Source: Phytohabitans sp036906915 (lineage in GTDB: Bacteria; Actinomycetota; Actinomycetes; Mycobacteriales; Micromonosporaceae). Taken from it: DNA of 64,000 bases. The notes beneath the pieces were generated by a model. It was not told the DNA's origin. It did no database searches and worked only from the letters and a program-made list of their open reading frames with translations. The translations under genes and the position numbers were made by a program. Shown here one piece after another: positions 1 through 10,604 of the stretch; position 1 is the first letter of the stretch, and each line of letters opens with the position of its first letter. The stretch spans positions 1-64,000 of the forward strand of contig NZ_JBAKHX010000038.1 in NCBI RefSeq assembly GCF_036906915.1, written 5' to 3'.

Positions 1-67
1 CGCGGCGCGGGCGGCGCGGCGTGGCGTGGGCGGCGCGGCGTGGCGTGGGAGGGGTGGGCGCGCGGGC
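1..67. repeat. GC-only low-complexity tract with a 19-bp direct repeat
   Basis: Positions 12-30 and 31-49 are two identical 19-bp copies built only from CGGCG, TGG and GGG blocks, preceded by a partial copy. No open frame here looks like a gene. The tract lies just downstream of the stop codon of the first gene. Confidence 0.6.
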
Positions 68-724
68 CTAGCGGGTGCGGCGGCGGACCAGGAGGGCGAT
101 GCCGGCCAGGCCGAGGGTGATGATCACCACGACGGCGCCGTTCAACAGCAGCATCTGGCGTAGGTCGGTCAGGAGCTTGTCGATGTCGCGGCCCGGGTTG
201 AGCGTGTCGTCGTCGAACACCCGGTCGCCGCCGCCGACACCGCCGCCGTGCAGCGTTTCGGGCTGCTCGGGCAGCGGCACGCCGGCCGCGCGTAGCGTCT
301 CCGACATGGTGAGGCGGCCGTAGAACCAGGCCGCCGTCGTCTTGAGCTTCTTATCGGGCTGCTTGGCCGGCCGGAACGCGCGAGGCCCGCCCGTCGCCAG
401 CGGGTACAGGTCGTACGTCTGCTTGGCAGCGTCGCCCACGAGCACCGTGACCGTGTACTTCGGACCGAGCTTGTCAGGCTTCGGCGAGCTGGACTGGCCC
501 TTGCCTTTCAGCCAGCTCACCTGGCCCAGCACGGCGTTGAACAGCTCGGGCTTGTCCGCGGCCGGGACGGTGATCGGCTGGGTCATCCCGTCACCGGCGA
601 TCGTGACCGCGGTGGGTGTGTTGGCCGGCGCCGCGGACGCGGGTGAGGTGAGTAGCTGAGGCGCCGCGAACATTGCCAGCAGAGCGCCATTCAGCAGCCA
701 CCGCCGGCTCACCCGTGCGCCCAT
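68..724 (-). CDS. secreted, C-terminally membrane-anchored protein of unknown function
   Basis: About 218 aa. The N-terminus has a twin-Arg-like stretch (VSRRWLLNG) followed by a hydrophobic segment and an Ala-rich cleavage region (SPASAAPA), so export is likely. A single hydrophobic segment near residues 192-212 ends in RRRTR, a typical membrane anchor with a positive cytoplasmic tail. The middle is a soluble domain (VTIAGDGMTQPITVPA, then YTVTVLVGDAAKQTYDLYPLATGGPRAF) that I cannot assign to a family. The start is the second of two ATGs because GGGAGG lies six bases before it, while the first ATG touches that Shine-Dalgarno. It stands alone, separated from gltX by a 450-bp repeat-bearing gap. 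Confidence 0.75.
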   Translation of the reverse strand: MGARVSRRWLLNGALLAMFAAPQLLTSPASAAPANTPTAVTIAGDGMTQPITVPAADKPELFNAVLGQVSWLKGKGQSSSPKPDKLGPKYTVTVLVGDAAKQTYDLYPLATGGPRAFRPAKQPDKKLKTTAAWFYGRLTMSETLRAAGVPLPEQPETLHGGGVGGGDRVFDDDTLNPGRDIDKLLTDLRQMLLLNGAVVVIITLGLAGIALLVRRRTR

Positions 725-965
725 GCCCATCCTCCCGCCGTTGACGGATGGTCCCGCGCGTCGGTCCCCGAAATCACATCCGTGTTACCCAAAAGACTCC
801 GCCGAACCGCTTGCGGTTGCACCCGGAGACAACGTTTTTGCAACTATCTGCGAGCCGCGACCGAGAAAAGCCAGGTCATCGCTGGCCGCTGATCGTAACC
901 GTAGGAAGCGACGCGTGGGGGGTCGGTTTCAAGGTGCGGTCGGCCGTTGCCGCGTACGGGTGCGC

Positions 966-1046
966 CGATCAAGGAAGATCCCATCGATCAAGGGCAAATG
1001 CACGCGGATCGGAGATCAAAGCATGTGCGTTTGCCCTTGATCGACG
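966..1046 (+). repeat. 81-bp palindromic intergenic element, copy 1
   Basis: One of four equal-length copies in this window. It starts with an outer half-site CGATCAAGG, then the left arm CGATCAAGGGCAAATGCAC (985-1003), a 21-base loop containing GAGATCAAA, and the right arm ending CCCTTGATCG (1025-1043). As RNA the arms form a 19-bp stem with one G-U pair. It lies 130 bp after the gltX stop codon, so a terminator or mRNA 3'-end role is plausible. Confidence 0.85.
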
Positions 1047-1077
1047 GGGGCGGGCGTGGGCGCGAAGCGCGTGCGGG

Positions 1078-1135
1078 GTGCGGCCGTGCGGGGGTGCGGC
1101 CGTGCGGGGGTGCGGCCGTGCGGGGGTGCGGCCGC
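1078..1135. repeat. 16-bp GC-rich tandem repeat
   Basis: Three full copies of GTGCGGCCGTGCGGGG followed by a partial fourth (1126-1135). Similar degenerate GTGCGGG blocks continue to the gltX stop codon. It directly follows palindromic element copy 1. Confidence 0.75.
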
Positions 1136-1175
1136 GACGCGCGTGCGGGGGCGGCCGTGCGGGGTGCGGGCGTGG

Positions 1176-2585
1176 TTATGGGAGGCGGAGGCGTGCGGCG
1201 CGGATGCGGGTCAGGGTGCGGTCGCGGCCCAGCACTTCCAGGGATTCGAAAAGGGGGAGGCCCACACTGCGGCCGGTCACCGCTACCCGTACCGGAGCCT
1301 GCGCCTTGCCGAGCTTCAGGCCGCGGGACAGGCCGACCGCCTCCAGCGCCTCCTTCAAGGTCACCGCGTCCCACGAGGGCAGGGCCTTGAACGCGGCGGC
1401 TGCCGCGTCGAGCAGCTCGCCGGCGCCGTCCTTCATCGCCTTGGCCCACGACGCCTCGTCGATCTCGGGGCTGGGGAGGAAGAGGAAGTCGACGTTCGGC
1501 ACGATCTCGCTCATTACCGCGATGCGGGTCTGCGCGAGTGGCGCCACCGCCGCGAACGCGCCGGCGTCGAAATCGGCCGGCTCCCACGGCGGCGGCGGGA
1601 TGGTGGCTGTACCCGTCAACCACGGCTGGCAGGCGGCGATGAAGTCGCCGACGGAAAGCGCGCGGATGTACTCGCCGTTGAACGCACGCAGTTTCTTCTC
1701 GTCGAAGAACGCCGGCGAGGGGTTGACCTCCTCCAGCCGGAACTCCGACTCGATGACCGACCACGGCACGATCTCGCGGTCGCCGCTCGGCGCCCAGCCC
1801 AGCAGCATCAGGTAGTTGCGCATCGTGTCGGCGAGGTAGCCCTCGTCGCGATACGCCTCCAGGGCCACCTTGTCACGCCGCTTCGACAGCTTCTGGCGCT
1901 TTTCGTTGACGACGACCGGCACGTGCGCCCACACCGGCGGCTTCACGCCGAGAGCCGCCCACAGCATCTGCTGCTTGGGCGTGTTGGGCAGGTGCTCCTC
2001 GGCGCGGATCACGTGGGTGATGCCCATCGTGATGTCGTCGACCACGTTGGCGAGGAGGAAGACCGGAGAGCCGTCGCCCCGGGCGATGACGAAGTCTTCG
2101 ATCAGCTTGTTTTCGAATGTGGGCTCGCCACGGATCAGGTCGACGACGACCGTGGCGCCCTCGTCGGGCGTGCGGAACCGCAGGGCCCGTCCGGGTCCCT
2201 CGGTGAGTCCCCGGTCGCGGCAGAACCCGTCGTACCCCTGGTACTGCGAGCCTGTGCGGGCCTGCACGTCTTCGCGGGCGCAGTCGCAGTAGTACGCGCG
2301 GCCGTCGGCGGACAGCCTCGTGGCGGCGGCGCGGTGCTCGCCCGCGTTGGCGGACTGGAAGTAGGGGCCTTCGTAGCTTCCACGCTCGATGCCGATCCAG
2401 TCGAGCGCGGTGAGGATGCCCTCGGTCCACTCTGGCCGGTTGCGCGCCGCGTCAGTGTCCTCGACGCGCAACACGAACACACCGGCGTGCTGCTTGGCGT
2501 AGATCCAGTTCTGGAGGGCCGAGCGGGCGCCTCCGACGTGGAACATACCGGTCGGGGAAGGGGCGAAGCGTACGCGTACGGTCAC
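1176..2585 (-). CDS. gltX: glutamate--tRNA ligase
   Basis: 469-aa class I aminoacyl-tRNA synthetase that charges tRNA-Glu in the cytoplasm. The protein starts VTVRVRFAPSPTGMFHVGG, which carries the class I HIGH-type signature as HVGG, and has the KMSKS-type loop KLSKRRD near residue 245. Length and C-terminal helical anticodon-binding region fit bacterial GluRS. The GTG start is fixed by this conserved N-terminus; it overlaps the TGA of the upstream MFS gene in a GTGA junction, so gltX is the last gene of a beta-glucosidase/transporter/gltX operon and is probably translationally coupled. A second promoter inside the transporter gene would be expected for an essential synthetase but is not obvious. 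Confidence 0.95.
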   Translation of the reverse strand: MTVRVRFAPSPTGMFHVGGARSALQNWIYAKQHAGVFVLRVEDTDAARNRPEWTEGILTALDWIGIERGSYEGPYFQSANAGEHRAAATRLSADGRAYYCDCAREDVQARTGSQYQGYDGFCRDRGLTEGPGRALRFRTPDEGATVVVDLIRGEPTFENKLIEDFVIARGDGSPVFLLANVVDDITMGITHVIRAEEHLPNTPKQQMLWAALGVKPPVWAHVPVVVNEKRQKLSKRRDKVALEAYRDEGYLADTMRNYLMLLGWAPSGDREIVPWSVIESEFRLEEVNPSPAFFDEKKLRAFNGEYIRALSVGDFIAACQPWLTGTATIPPPPWEPADFDAGAFAAVAPLAQTRIAVMSEIVPNVDFLFLPSPEIDEASWAKAMKDGAGELLDAAAAAFKALPSWDAVTLKEALEAVGLSRGLKLGKAQAPVRVAVTGRSVGLPLFESLEVLGRDRTLTRIRAARLRLP

Positions 2586-3853
2586 GGGACCGAGCGTATC
2601 CGCACCACGAGCGCCGAGCCGAGCAGGGTGACCGCGGCGGTGACCGCGTACAGGGTGGGATAGCCGCCGAGGTACACCACGATCGGTGCGGAGATGGCTG
2701 GCCCGAGCACCTGCGGGGCCGAGTTCGCGATGTTGATGACGCCGAGGTCCTTGGCCCGGTTGGTCGCCGCCGGCAGCACCTGCGTGATCAGCGCCGCGTC
2801 GACGGCCAGGTACACGCCGTATCCGGCGCCGAGTAGGACCGCCGCGACGAGCGCGGTGGTCCACGTGGGCCAGGCGGCGAGCAGCAGCGCCGCCACCGCC
2901 ATGATCACACCGGACCAGATGACGAAGATCTTGCGGCGACCCGAGCGGTCCGACAGCTTGCCGGAGACCACCGCGGTGGCCATCATGCCGGCCGTGTACA
3001 GCAGGATCAGCACCAGCAACCCGTCTTCTGGGTTGGCGTAATGCACCTTGTCCTTGAGGAAGAACAGCAGGTACAGGGTGCCGAGCGCATTGCCGAGCTG
3101 TACGAGGAAGCGGGTGCCCCACGCCCAGGCGAAGTCCGGGTACTTGCGGGGGCTGACCCACAGGCCGGCGGCGAGGTCGCGCGGCCGCAGCGGCGTCCGG
3201 TGTTCGCGCGGCAGCGGGTCGTCGGCGGTACGCAGGGCGAACGGCAGCGCCAGCACCAGCAGCGCGACCGCCATCGCCATGTACCCGTTGGCGTTGCCGG
3301 TGACCACGGCGGTCACCAGCACCGCGCCGACGACCAGGCCGAGCGCCTGCGGGATACCCACCCAGCCGGCCACGGCGGCGCGCTGGTTGACCGGTACCCG
3401 GTCAGGAACCCCCGCGGTGAGCGAGGCGAGCATGGCGTTGAGGCAGACCTGCGCCGCGACCCAGGCGAGCGCGACGCCGAGGATCGTGTGCTGCTGCGCC
3501 AGCAGCACCAGCGCGGCGGCGCCGGCGATGGCGCCGCCGGCGGTCCAGATGTGCCGCCGACCGAACTCGCGACCGCCGATCCTGACGCACGTGCGGTCGG
3601 AGAGCGCCCCGGAGATGGGGTTGGCGAGTACGGCGGCCAGGGCGCCGAACCCGGTGACCCAGGCCAGCATGGTCTCCTTGTTGCTCGCGTCGATCGCCTC
3701 GATCTGCTGCGGCAGCAGGATCTGGATCGGCGTGAAGAACGCCATCCACAGGCCCAGGTTCGCGCAGAAGATCAGCGCGATCCAGGAACGGTCGACGCGC
3801 ACCGTCGGCTCGGCCAGTGCGGCCGGCACCGGCGTGGGCGTGAAGGCAGTCAT
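2582..3853 (-). CDS. MFS transporter, probably sugar uptake
   Basis: 423-aa polytopic membrane protein with about twelve hydrophobic segments. The loop after the second segment reads SGALSDRTCVRIGGREFGRRHIW, an MFS motif-A-like sequence, and a second copy (GKLSDRSGRRKIF) sits in the C-terminal half. The ATG start overlaps the stop codon of the upstream GH1 beta-glucosidase (ATGA) and its own stop overlaps the gltX start (GTGA). The tie to a beta-glucosidase suggests a glycoside or disaccharide substrate. That is inference from context; the sequence does not name the substrate. Confidence 0.88.
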   Translation of the reverse strand: MTAFTPTPVPAALAEPTVRVDRSWIALIFCANLGLWMAFFTPIQILLPQQIEAIDASNKETMLAWVTGFGALAAVLANPISGALSDRTCVRIGGREFGRRHIWTAGGAIAGAAALVLLAQQHTILGVALAWVAAQVCLNAMLASLTAGVPDRVPVNQRAAVAGWVGIPQALGLVVGAVLVTAVVTGNANGYMAMAVALLVLALPFALRTADDPLPREHRTPLRPRDLAAGLWVSPRKYPDFAWAWGTRFLVQLGNALGTLYLLFFLKDKVHYANPEDGLLVLILLYTAGMMATAVVSGKLSDRSGRRKIFVIWSGVIMAVAALLLAAWPTWTTALVAAVLLGAGYGVYLAVDAALITQVLPAATNRAKDLGVINIANSAPQVLGPAISAPIVVYLGGYPTLYAVTAAVTLLGSALVVRIRSVP

Positions 3854-5139
3854 CTCGATGCCCGGATGAGGTCTCTGTACCAGGCGAACGAGGTCTTCGG
3901 CGTGCGCACCTGCGTGTCGAAGTCGACGTGCACGAGCCCGAACCGCTTCGTGTATCCCTCGGCCCACTCGAAGTTGTCCAGCAGCGACCAGACGAAGTAC
4001 CCGCGCACATCCACCCCGGCCGTCATGGCCGCGTTGACCGCCGCGATGTGGCCGTCCAGGTAGGCCACCCGCTGCGGGTCCTCGACGCCCTCGTACGCGC
4101 AGCCGCTCTCCGTGATGTAGATCGGCGGGAGCGCGTCGCCGTAGTCGGTGAGGAGGCCGACGAGCAGGTCGCGCAGGCCGTCCGGGACCACCGGCCAGCC
4201 GAAGTCGGTGGTCGGGTACCCGTCGAGGGCCACGAGGTCGAACGGGAGCGGCGCGCCGGGCAGGGGCGCTTGCACACCGGTGGGGTTGTAGTAGTTCACG
4301 CCGAGGAAGTCGATGGGGCTGGCGATGACGTCGAGGTCGCCGTCCCGCAGGTCGATGGCCTCGTACGCGAGCTTCGGGTAGCCGCGGCCGAGCAGCGGAT
4401 CGGTGAACATGCGGTTGTGCAGCGCGTGGTACGTCGCCGCGGCGGCCAGGTCGGCGTCGGTACCCCCCTGCGGCCAGGCGGGGGAGTAGTTGTTGGCGAT
4501 GGTGATCGGGCTGGTCGTGCGGGCCCGCAGCGCCTGTACCGCGAGGCCGTGCCCGAGGAGCTGGTGGTGCGCGGCCGGCAGCGCGCCGAACAGGAGCGCG
4601 TGGCCTGGGGCGTGCTCGCCGGTGGCGTACCCGAGGGTCATGTGGATGAACGGCTCATTGAGCGTGATCCACAGCTTGACCCGGTCGCCCAGCGCGGCTC
4701 CGACCAGGTCGGCGTACTCGGCGAACCGGTGCGCGGTGTCGCGGTTGAGCCAGCCGCCCTGGTCCTCCAGGGCCTGTGGGAGGTCCCAGTGGAAGAGCGT
4801 GAGCACCGGGTCGATGCCGCGTTCGAGGAGCGCGTCGACGAGGCGGTCGTAGAAGGCGACGCCCTCTTGATTGACACTGCTGGCCGGACCCTTCCCCTCC
4901 GGCTGGATGCGCGGCCAGGAAACCGAGAACCGGTAGGCGTCGATGCCCAGGTCGGCCATGAGGCCGACGTCTTCGGCGTACCGGTGGTAGTGGTCGCAGG
5001 CTTCGTCGCCGGTGGCCCGCCCGCCCTGCTGGGTGAACGTATCCCAGATGGACGTGCCGCGGCCGCCCTCCTTGACCGCGCCCTCGATCTGGTACGAGGA
5101 GGTCGAGACGCCCCAGGTGAAGCCCTCGGGAAACCGCAT
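3850..5139 (-). CDS. GH1 family beta-glucosidase
   Basis: 429 aa, normal length for glycoside hydrolase family 1. It opens with the family signature FPEGFTWGVSTSSYQIEGA. The acid/base glutamate is in TLNEP near residue 160 and the nucleophile glutamate in YITESGCAYEG near residue 343 (most relatives have ITENG). No signal peptide is visible, so it should hydrolyse beta-glucosides inside the cell. AGGAG lies six bases before the ATG. The stop codon overlaps the start of the MFS transporter, so imported glycosides are probably the substrates. GH1 specificity (glucosidase, galactosidase, 6-phospho forms) cannot be set from sequence alone. Confidence 0.93.
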   Translation of the reverse strand: MRFPEGFTWGVSTSSYQIEGAVKEGGRGTSIWDTFTQQGGRATGDEACDHYHRYAEDVGLMADLGIDAYRFSVSWPRIQPEGKGPASSVNQEGVAFYDRLVDALLERGIDPVLTLFHWDLPQALEDQGGWLNRDTAHRFAEYADLVGAALGDRVKLWITLNEPFIHMTLGYATGEHAPGHALLFGALPAAHHQLLGHGLAVQALRARTTSPITIANNYSPAWPQGGTDADLAAAATYHALHNRMFTDPLLGRGYPKLAYEAIDLRDGDLDVIASPIDFLGVNYYNPTGVQAPLPGAPLPFDLVALDGYPTTDFGWPVVPDGLRDLLVGLLTDYGDALPPIYITESGCAYEGVEDPQRVAYLDGHIAAVNAAMTAGVDVRGYFVWSLLDNFEWAEGYTKRFGLVHVDFDTQVRTPKTSFAWYRDLIRASR

Positions 5140-5180
5140 GCGCCGCTCCTGAACGTGAAAGTTCCTCGCACTGTAGCGGC

Positions 5181-5633
5181 TTACCAGTACGCGCGGAATA
5201 CCGTCCTGTCCACGGTCGCCCGCCAGCCCGTGTCGGGGGCATCCGTGCGAAGCGCGGTGAGTGCTTCGATCGTCCCCGCCACGAGGTCGACCCAGTCGAA
5301 GGCGCCGTCCGGCCGCGCCTTCTGCATGATGAACGCCAGACCCGCCGAGTTGCTGGACGCCCAGCCCGGACGGCGCGGCACCCGGCGCCCCGCGTCGCCG
5401 CCCTGGTCGCTGACCAGCCGCACGTGAAAGGGGAACGCGACCTCGCCGCCCGGCTTGGTCACCGCGATGTGCGCGCTGGCCGGGTCGGCGCCGAAGATGT
5501 CGCGCAGAAATGTGGGGGCGGGCGCCTCGATCCTCACCTCGACGCCGTCGCCGTACTCGCCGGGGTCGTACGCGCTCGCCACACCGCGCACGAGGTCGAC
5601 GACCGCGCCGAACTCGTGCCGGTTGAAGTACAT
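5181..5633 (-). CDS. conserved hypothetical protein, 150 aa
   Basis: Small soluble protein (MYFNRHEFGAVVDLVRG...) with no signal peptide or membrane segment. I do not recognise a family. It has acidic and aromatic residues spread throughout, a DRTVFRAYW C-terminus and ordinary codon use. A CAGAAT hexamer lies six bases before the ATG, so translation may be leaderless. It sits in the 560-bp gap between the beta-glucosidase operon and aceE, in the same direction as both, with 41 bp to the beta-glucosidase start. Confidence 0.65.
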   Translation of the reverse strand: MYFNRHEFGAVVDLVRGVASAYDPGEYGDGVEVRIEAPAPTFLRDIFGADPASAHIAVTKPGGEVAFPFHVRLVSDQGGDAGRRVPRRPGWASSNSAGLAFIMQKARPDGAFDWVDLVAGTIEALTALRTDAPDTGWRATVDRTVFRAYW

Positions 5634-5696
5634 CCAGCGATTCTGCCTGCCCCGCGCGGCACCCGGGATCCCGAGCGCCGCGCGGGGACCGAAGGG

Positions 5697-8471
<2,775 letters not shown>

Positions 8472-8600
8472 AGGCGCTCCCTCATATCTTGTGTGGGATA
8501 GGTCTCTTAAAGCTCCATCCTGCCCCGTCTGAAGTGGTTCCGTCACGCCTAGCGCACGCAGACGCGACGCGCGACACATGTACCCGCCGGTAACAACCTG

Positions 8601-9005
8601 TTATCCCTCGATCAACGAGAACCGCACCTGCCGCGTCGAGTTGTCGCCATTGGGGTCGACCAGGCAGATCGACTGCCACGTGCCGAGCGCGATCTGCCCG
8701 CCGATCACCGGCAGGGTCGCGTACGGCGCGACGAACGCTGGCAGTACGTGATCGCGTCCGTGCCCCCGCGAACCGTGCCGGTGCCGCCACCTGTCGTCGG
8801 TGGGCAGCACGTCGTCGATCGCGGTGAGCAGGTCGTCGTCGGAGCCGGCGCCGGTCTCGATGATCGCGACTCCGGCGGTGGCGTGCGGGACGAAGACGTG
8901 CAGCAGCCCGTCGCCCTTGCCCTCGACGAACGCAGCCGCTTCGCGTGTAATGTCCCGGACGACCGGACGCGTGCCAGTTCGTACTGTGATCACCTCTGTG
9001 TGCAT
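8601..9005 (-). CDS. YjbQ family protein (UPF0047)
   Basis: 134 aa with the YjbQ signatures HVFVPHATAGVAIIETG and GTWQSICLVD near the C-terminus. Members are trimeric beta-sandwich proteins; E. coli YjbQ shows weak thiamine-phosphate synthase activity, and the physiological role is unresolved. The ATG is six bases from a GATACT hexamer on this strand, so the message is probably leaderless. The start codon is only 21 bp from the divergent GTG of the DUF4139 gene, so both must fire from one overlapping promoter. Confidence 0.88.
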   Translation of the reverse strand: MHTEVITVRTGTRPVVRDITREAAAFVEGKGDGLLHVFVPHATAGVAIIETGAGSDDDLLTAIDDVLPTDDRWRHRHGSRGHGRDHVLPAFVAPYATLPVIGGQIALGTWQSICLVDPNGDNSTRQVRFSLIEG

Positions 9006-9011
9006 CCCGCC

Positions 9012-9019
9012 AGTATCTT
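9012..9019. promoter_or_regulatory. bidirectional leaderless promoter: overlapping -10 boxes
   Basis: On the plus strand TATCTT (9014-9019) lies seven bases before the GTG at 9027. On the minus strand GATACT (9017 to 9012) lies six bases before the ATG at 9005. The two hexamers share four base pairs, so RNA polymerase can probably occupy only one direction at a time. The -35 regions fall inside the opposite gene and show no strong TTGACA. Confidence 0.6.
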
Positions 9020-9026
9020 GGACGGC

Positions 9027-10601
9027 GTGGACGCCCCGATCGTGGCAGTGACTGTGTATCCCGACCGCGCCCGGGTAACTAGGCGCGGCAAGGTCGACCT
9101 GCCCGTGGGCACCGCCGTGGTCCACATCGGACCGCTGCCGCTCGGCCTGCACCGCGACTCCCTCCGGGTCGGCGGCCACGGGCCCGCCACCGTGCTCGGC
9201 GTCGATGTGGTCACCCGGCACCAGGCCCGGCCCACCGACGCGACCGCGACCGAGCTGGAAGACCAGCGCCAGGCGCTCACCACCGAGTTGGGTGGCCTCG
9301 CCGACGCGTCCGCCGTCGAAGAGCAGCGCGCCGAGTTCCTCACCACGCTCGCCCAGCGCGCCGGCGGCACGTACGCCCGCTCGCTCGCCGCGGGGGACAC
9401 CGATCCGGCCGCCGTCGCCGCCTTCGCCGACTCCATCGCCGAGCAGTTGACGGCGACCAAGGCCCGGCAGCGCGAGCTGGCGCTGCGCTCCAACGAGACC
9501 GGCAAGCAGAAGGCCGCCATCGAGCGCCGCCTGGCCCAGATCGCCGGCAAGCGGGTACCGGACGAGCTGGTCGCCGCCGTGACGCTCCAGGTCGCCGCCG
9601 GAGAGGCCGTCGAGTTGGAACTGTCTTACGTGGTGGACGGAGCCGGCTGGGAGTCGACGTACGACCTGCGCCTCGACGACGAGCGGCTGGCGGTCACCTG
9701 GTTCGGGCTGGTCACCCAGCGCACCGGCGAAGACTGGCCGGAGTGCGAGCTGGTGCTCTCCACCGCCCGCCCGGCGACCACCACGACCGTGCCCGAGCTG
9801 GAGCCCTGGTACCTCGACCGGCTCCGCCCACTGCCGGTGGCGCGCGCCGTCGCGGCGTCTAGGGCACGTGCGCCGATGCCGGCGGCGCCCGGCGCCGCCT
9901 TCGGCGCGGCCCTCGCGATGGACTCCGTGGAGGCCAACGCCGCCGTCGCTGTCGAGGAGAGCGCGAGCGTCGTCGAGCAGGGCGTCGCGGCGGCCACCTA
10001 CCGGCCCGAGCACCCGGTCGCGGTGCCGGCCGACGGGGGCGCGCACCGGGCCACGGTCGCGGTGCTGGAGCTGTCGGTGCAGCTCGACTACGTGACCGCA
10101 CCGGCCATCTCGCCCGACGCCCACCTGCGGGCGACCGTGGTCAACGGCTCGCCGCACACGCTGCTGCCCGGGCGGGCCTCGGTCTTCCACGGTGCCGACT
10201 TCGTGGGCGTCACGGTGCTGGAGACCTGGGCACCCGGCGAAGAGGTCGAGCTGGCGCTCGGGCTCGACGACCGCATCCGAGTCGAACGCAAGCTGATCCG
10301 GCGCACTGCCACCAAGGCGGCGCTCGGCGCGACCCGGCGGCGCGAGGTCGAGTACCGGACGACGGTCGCCAACCACACGCCCCGGCCGGCCCGCGTGACC
10401 GTGCTCGACCAGATCCCGGTGTCCCGGGACGAGGGCATCACGGTGCGGGCGTTCCGGGTCGACCCCAGCCCCGTGGAGCGCACGGAGCTGGGGGTCCTGA
10501 CCTGGAAGCTTGAGCTCGAGCCCGGCGACACCAAGGAGGTGGCGATGGGCCTGCGGGTCGAACTCGCAAGAGGCGTGGAGATGGCAGGCTGGCGCGAGTA
10601 G
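9027..10601 (+). CDS. DUF4139 / mucoidy-inhibitor MuiA-like protein
   Basis: 524 aa. The N-terminus (APIVAVTVYPDRARVTRRGKVDLP) is the typical DUF4140 beta-domain opening. Residues about 70-170 form a charged coiled-coil, and the C-terminal part (VELELSYVVDGAGWESTYDLRLD through LELEPGDTKEVAMGLRVE) is the DUF4139 beta-sandwich. There is an Ala-rich linker near residues 275-315. The biochemical function of the family is unknown; the name comes from an Escherichia coli mucoidy phenotype. No signal peptide. Predicted leaderless GTG start. The stop codon is three bases from the converging phoD stop codon. Confidence 0.85.
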   Translation: MDAPIVAVTVYPDRARVTRRGKVDLPVGTAVVHIGPLPLGLHRDSLRVGGHGPATVLGVDVVTRHQARPTDATATELEDQRQALTTELGGLADASAVEEQRAEFLTTLAQRAGGTYARSLAAGDTDPAAVAAFADSIAEQLTATKARQRELALRSNETGKQKAAIERRLAQIAGKRVPDELVAAVTLQVAAGEAVELELSYVVDGAGWESTYDLRLDDERLAVTWFGLVTQRTGEDWPECELVLSTARPATTTTVPELEPWYLDRLRPLPVARAVAASRARAPMPAAPGAAFGAALAMDSVEANAAVAVEESASVVEQGVAAATYRPEHPVAVPADGGAHRATVAVLELSVQLDYVTAPAISPDAHLRATVVNGSPHTLLPGRASVFHGADFVGVTVLETWAPGEEVELALGLDDRIRVERKLIRRTATKAALGATRRREVEYRTTVANHTPRPARVTVLDQIPVSRDEGITVRAFRVDPSPVERTELGVLTWKLELEPGDTKEVAMGLRVELARGVEMAGWRE

Positions 10602-10604
10602 GGC

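Larger units (their letters stand above)
725..1175. other. gene-free spacer between gltX and the secreted protein
   Basis: About 450 bp without a credible gene; the long frames crossing it are GC-rich shadows. It holds a small hairpin (AACCGC/GCGGTT near 803-816), copy 1 of the 81-bp palindromic element (966-1046) and a 16-bp minisatellite (1078-1135). The element lies where gltX transcripts should terminate. The last 300 bases before the secreted gene should carry its promoter, but I see no clear one. Confidence 0.5.

Noticed and set aside
1056..3161. Long plus- and minus-strand frames across gltX, including a 661-codon minus frame
   Set aside because: Only the part from 2585 down matches GluRS; the upstream extension is out of frame with the MFS protein and unrelated to any family.
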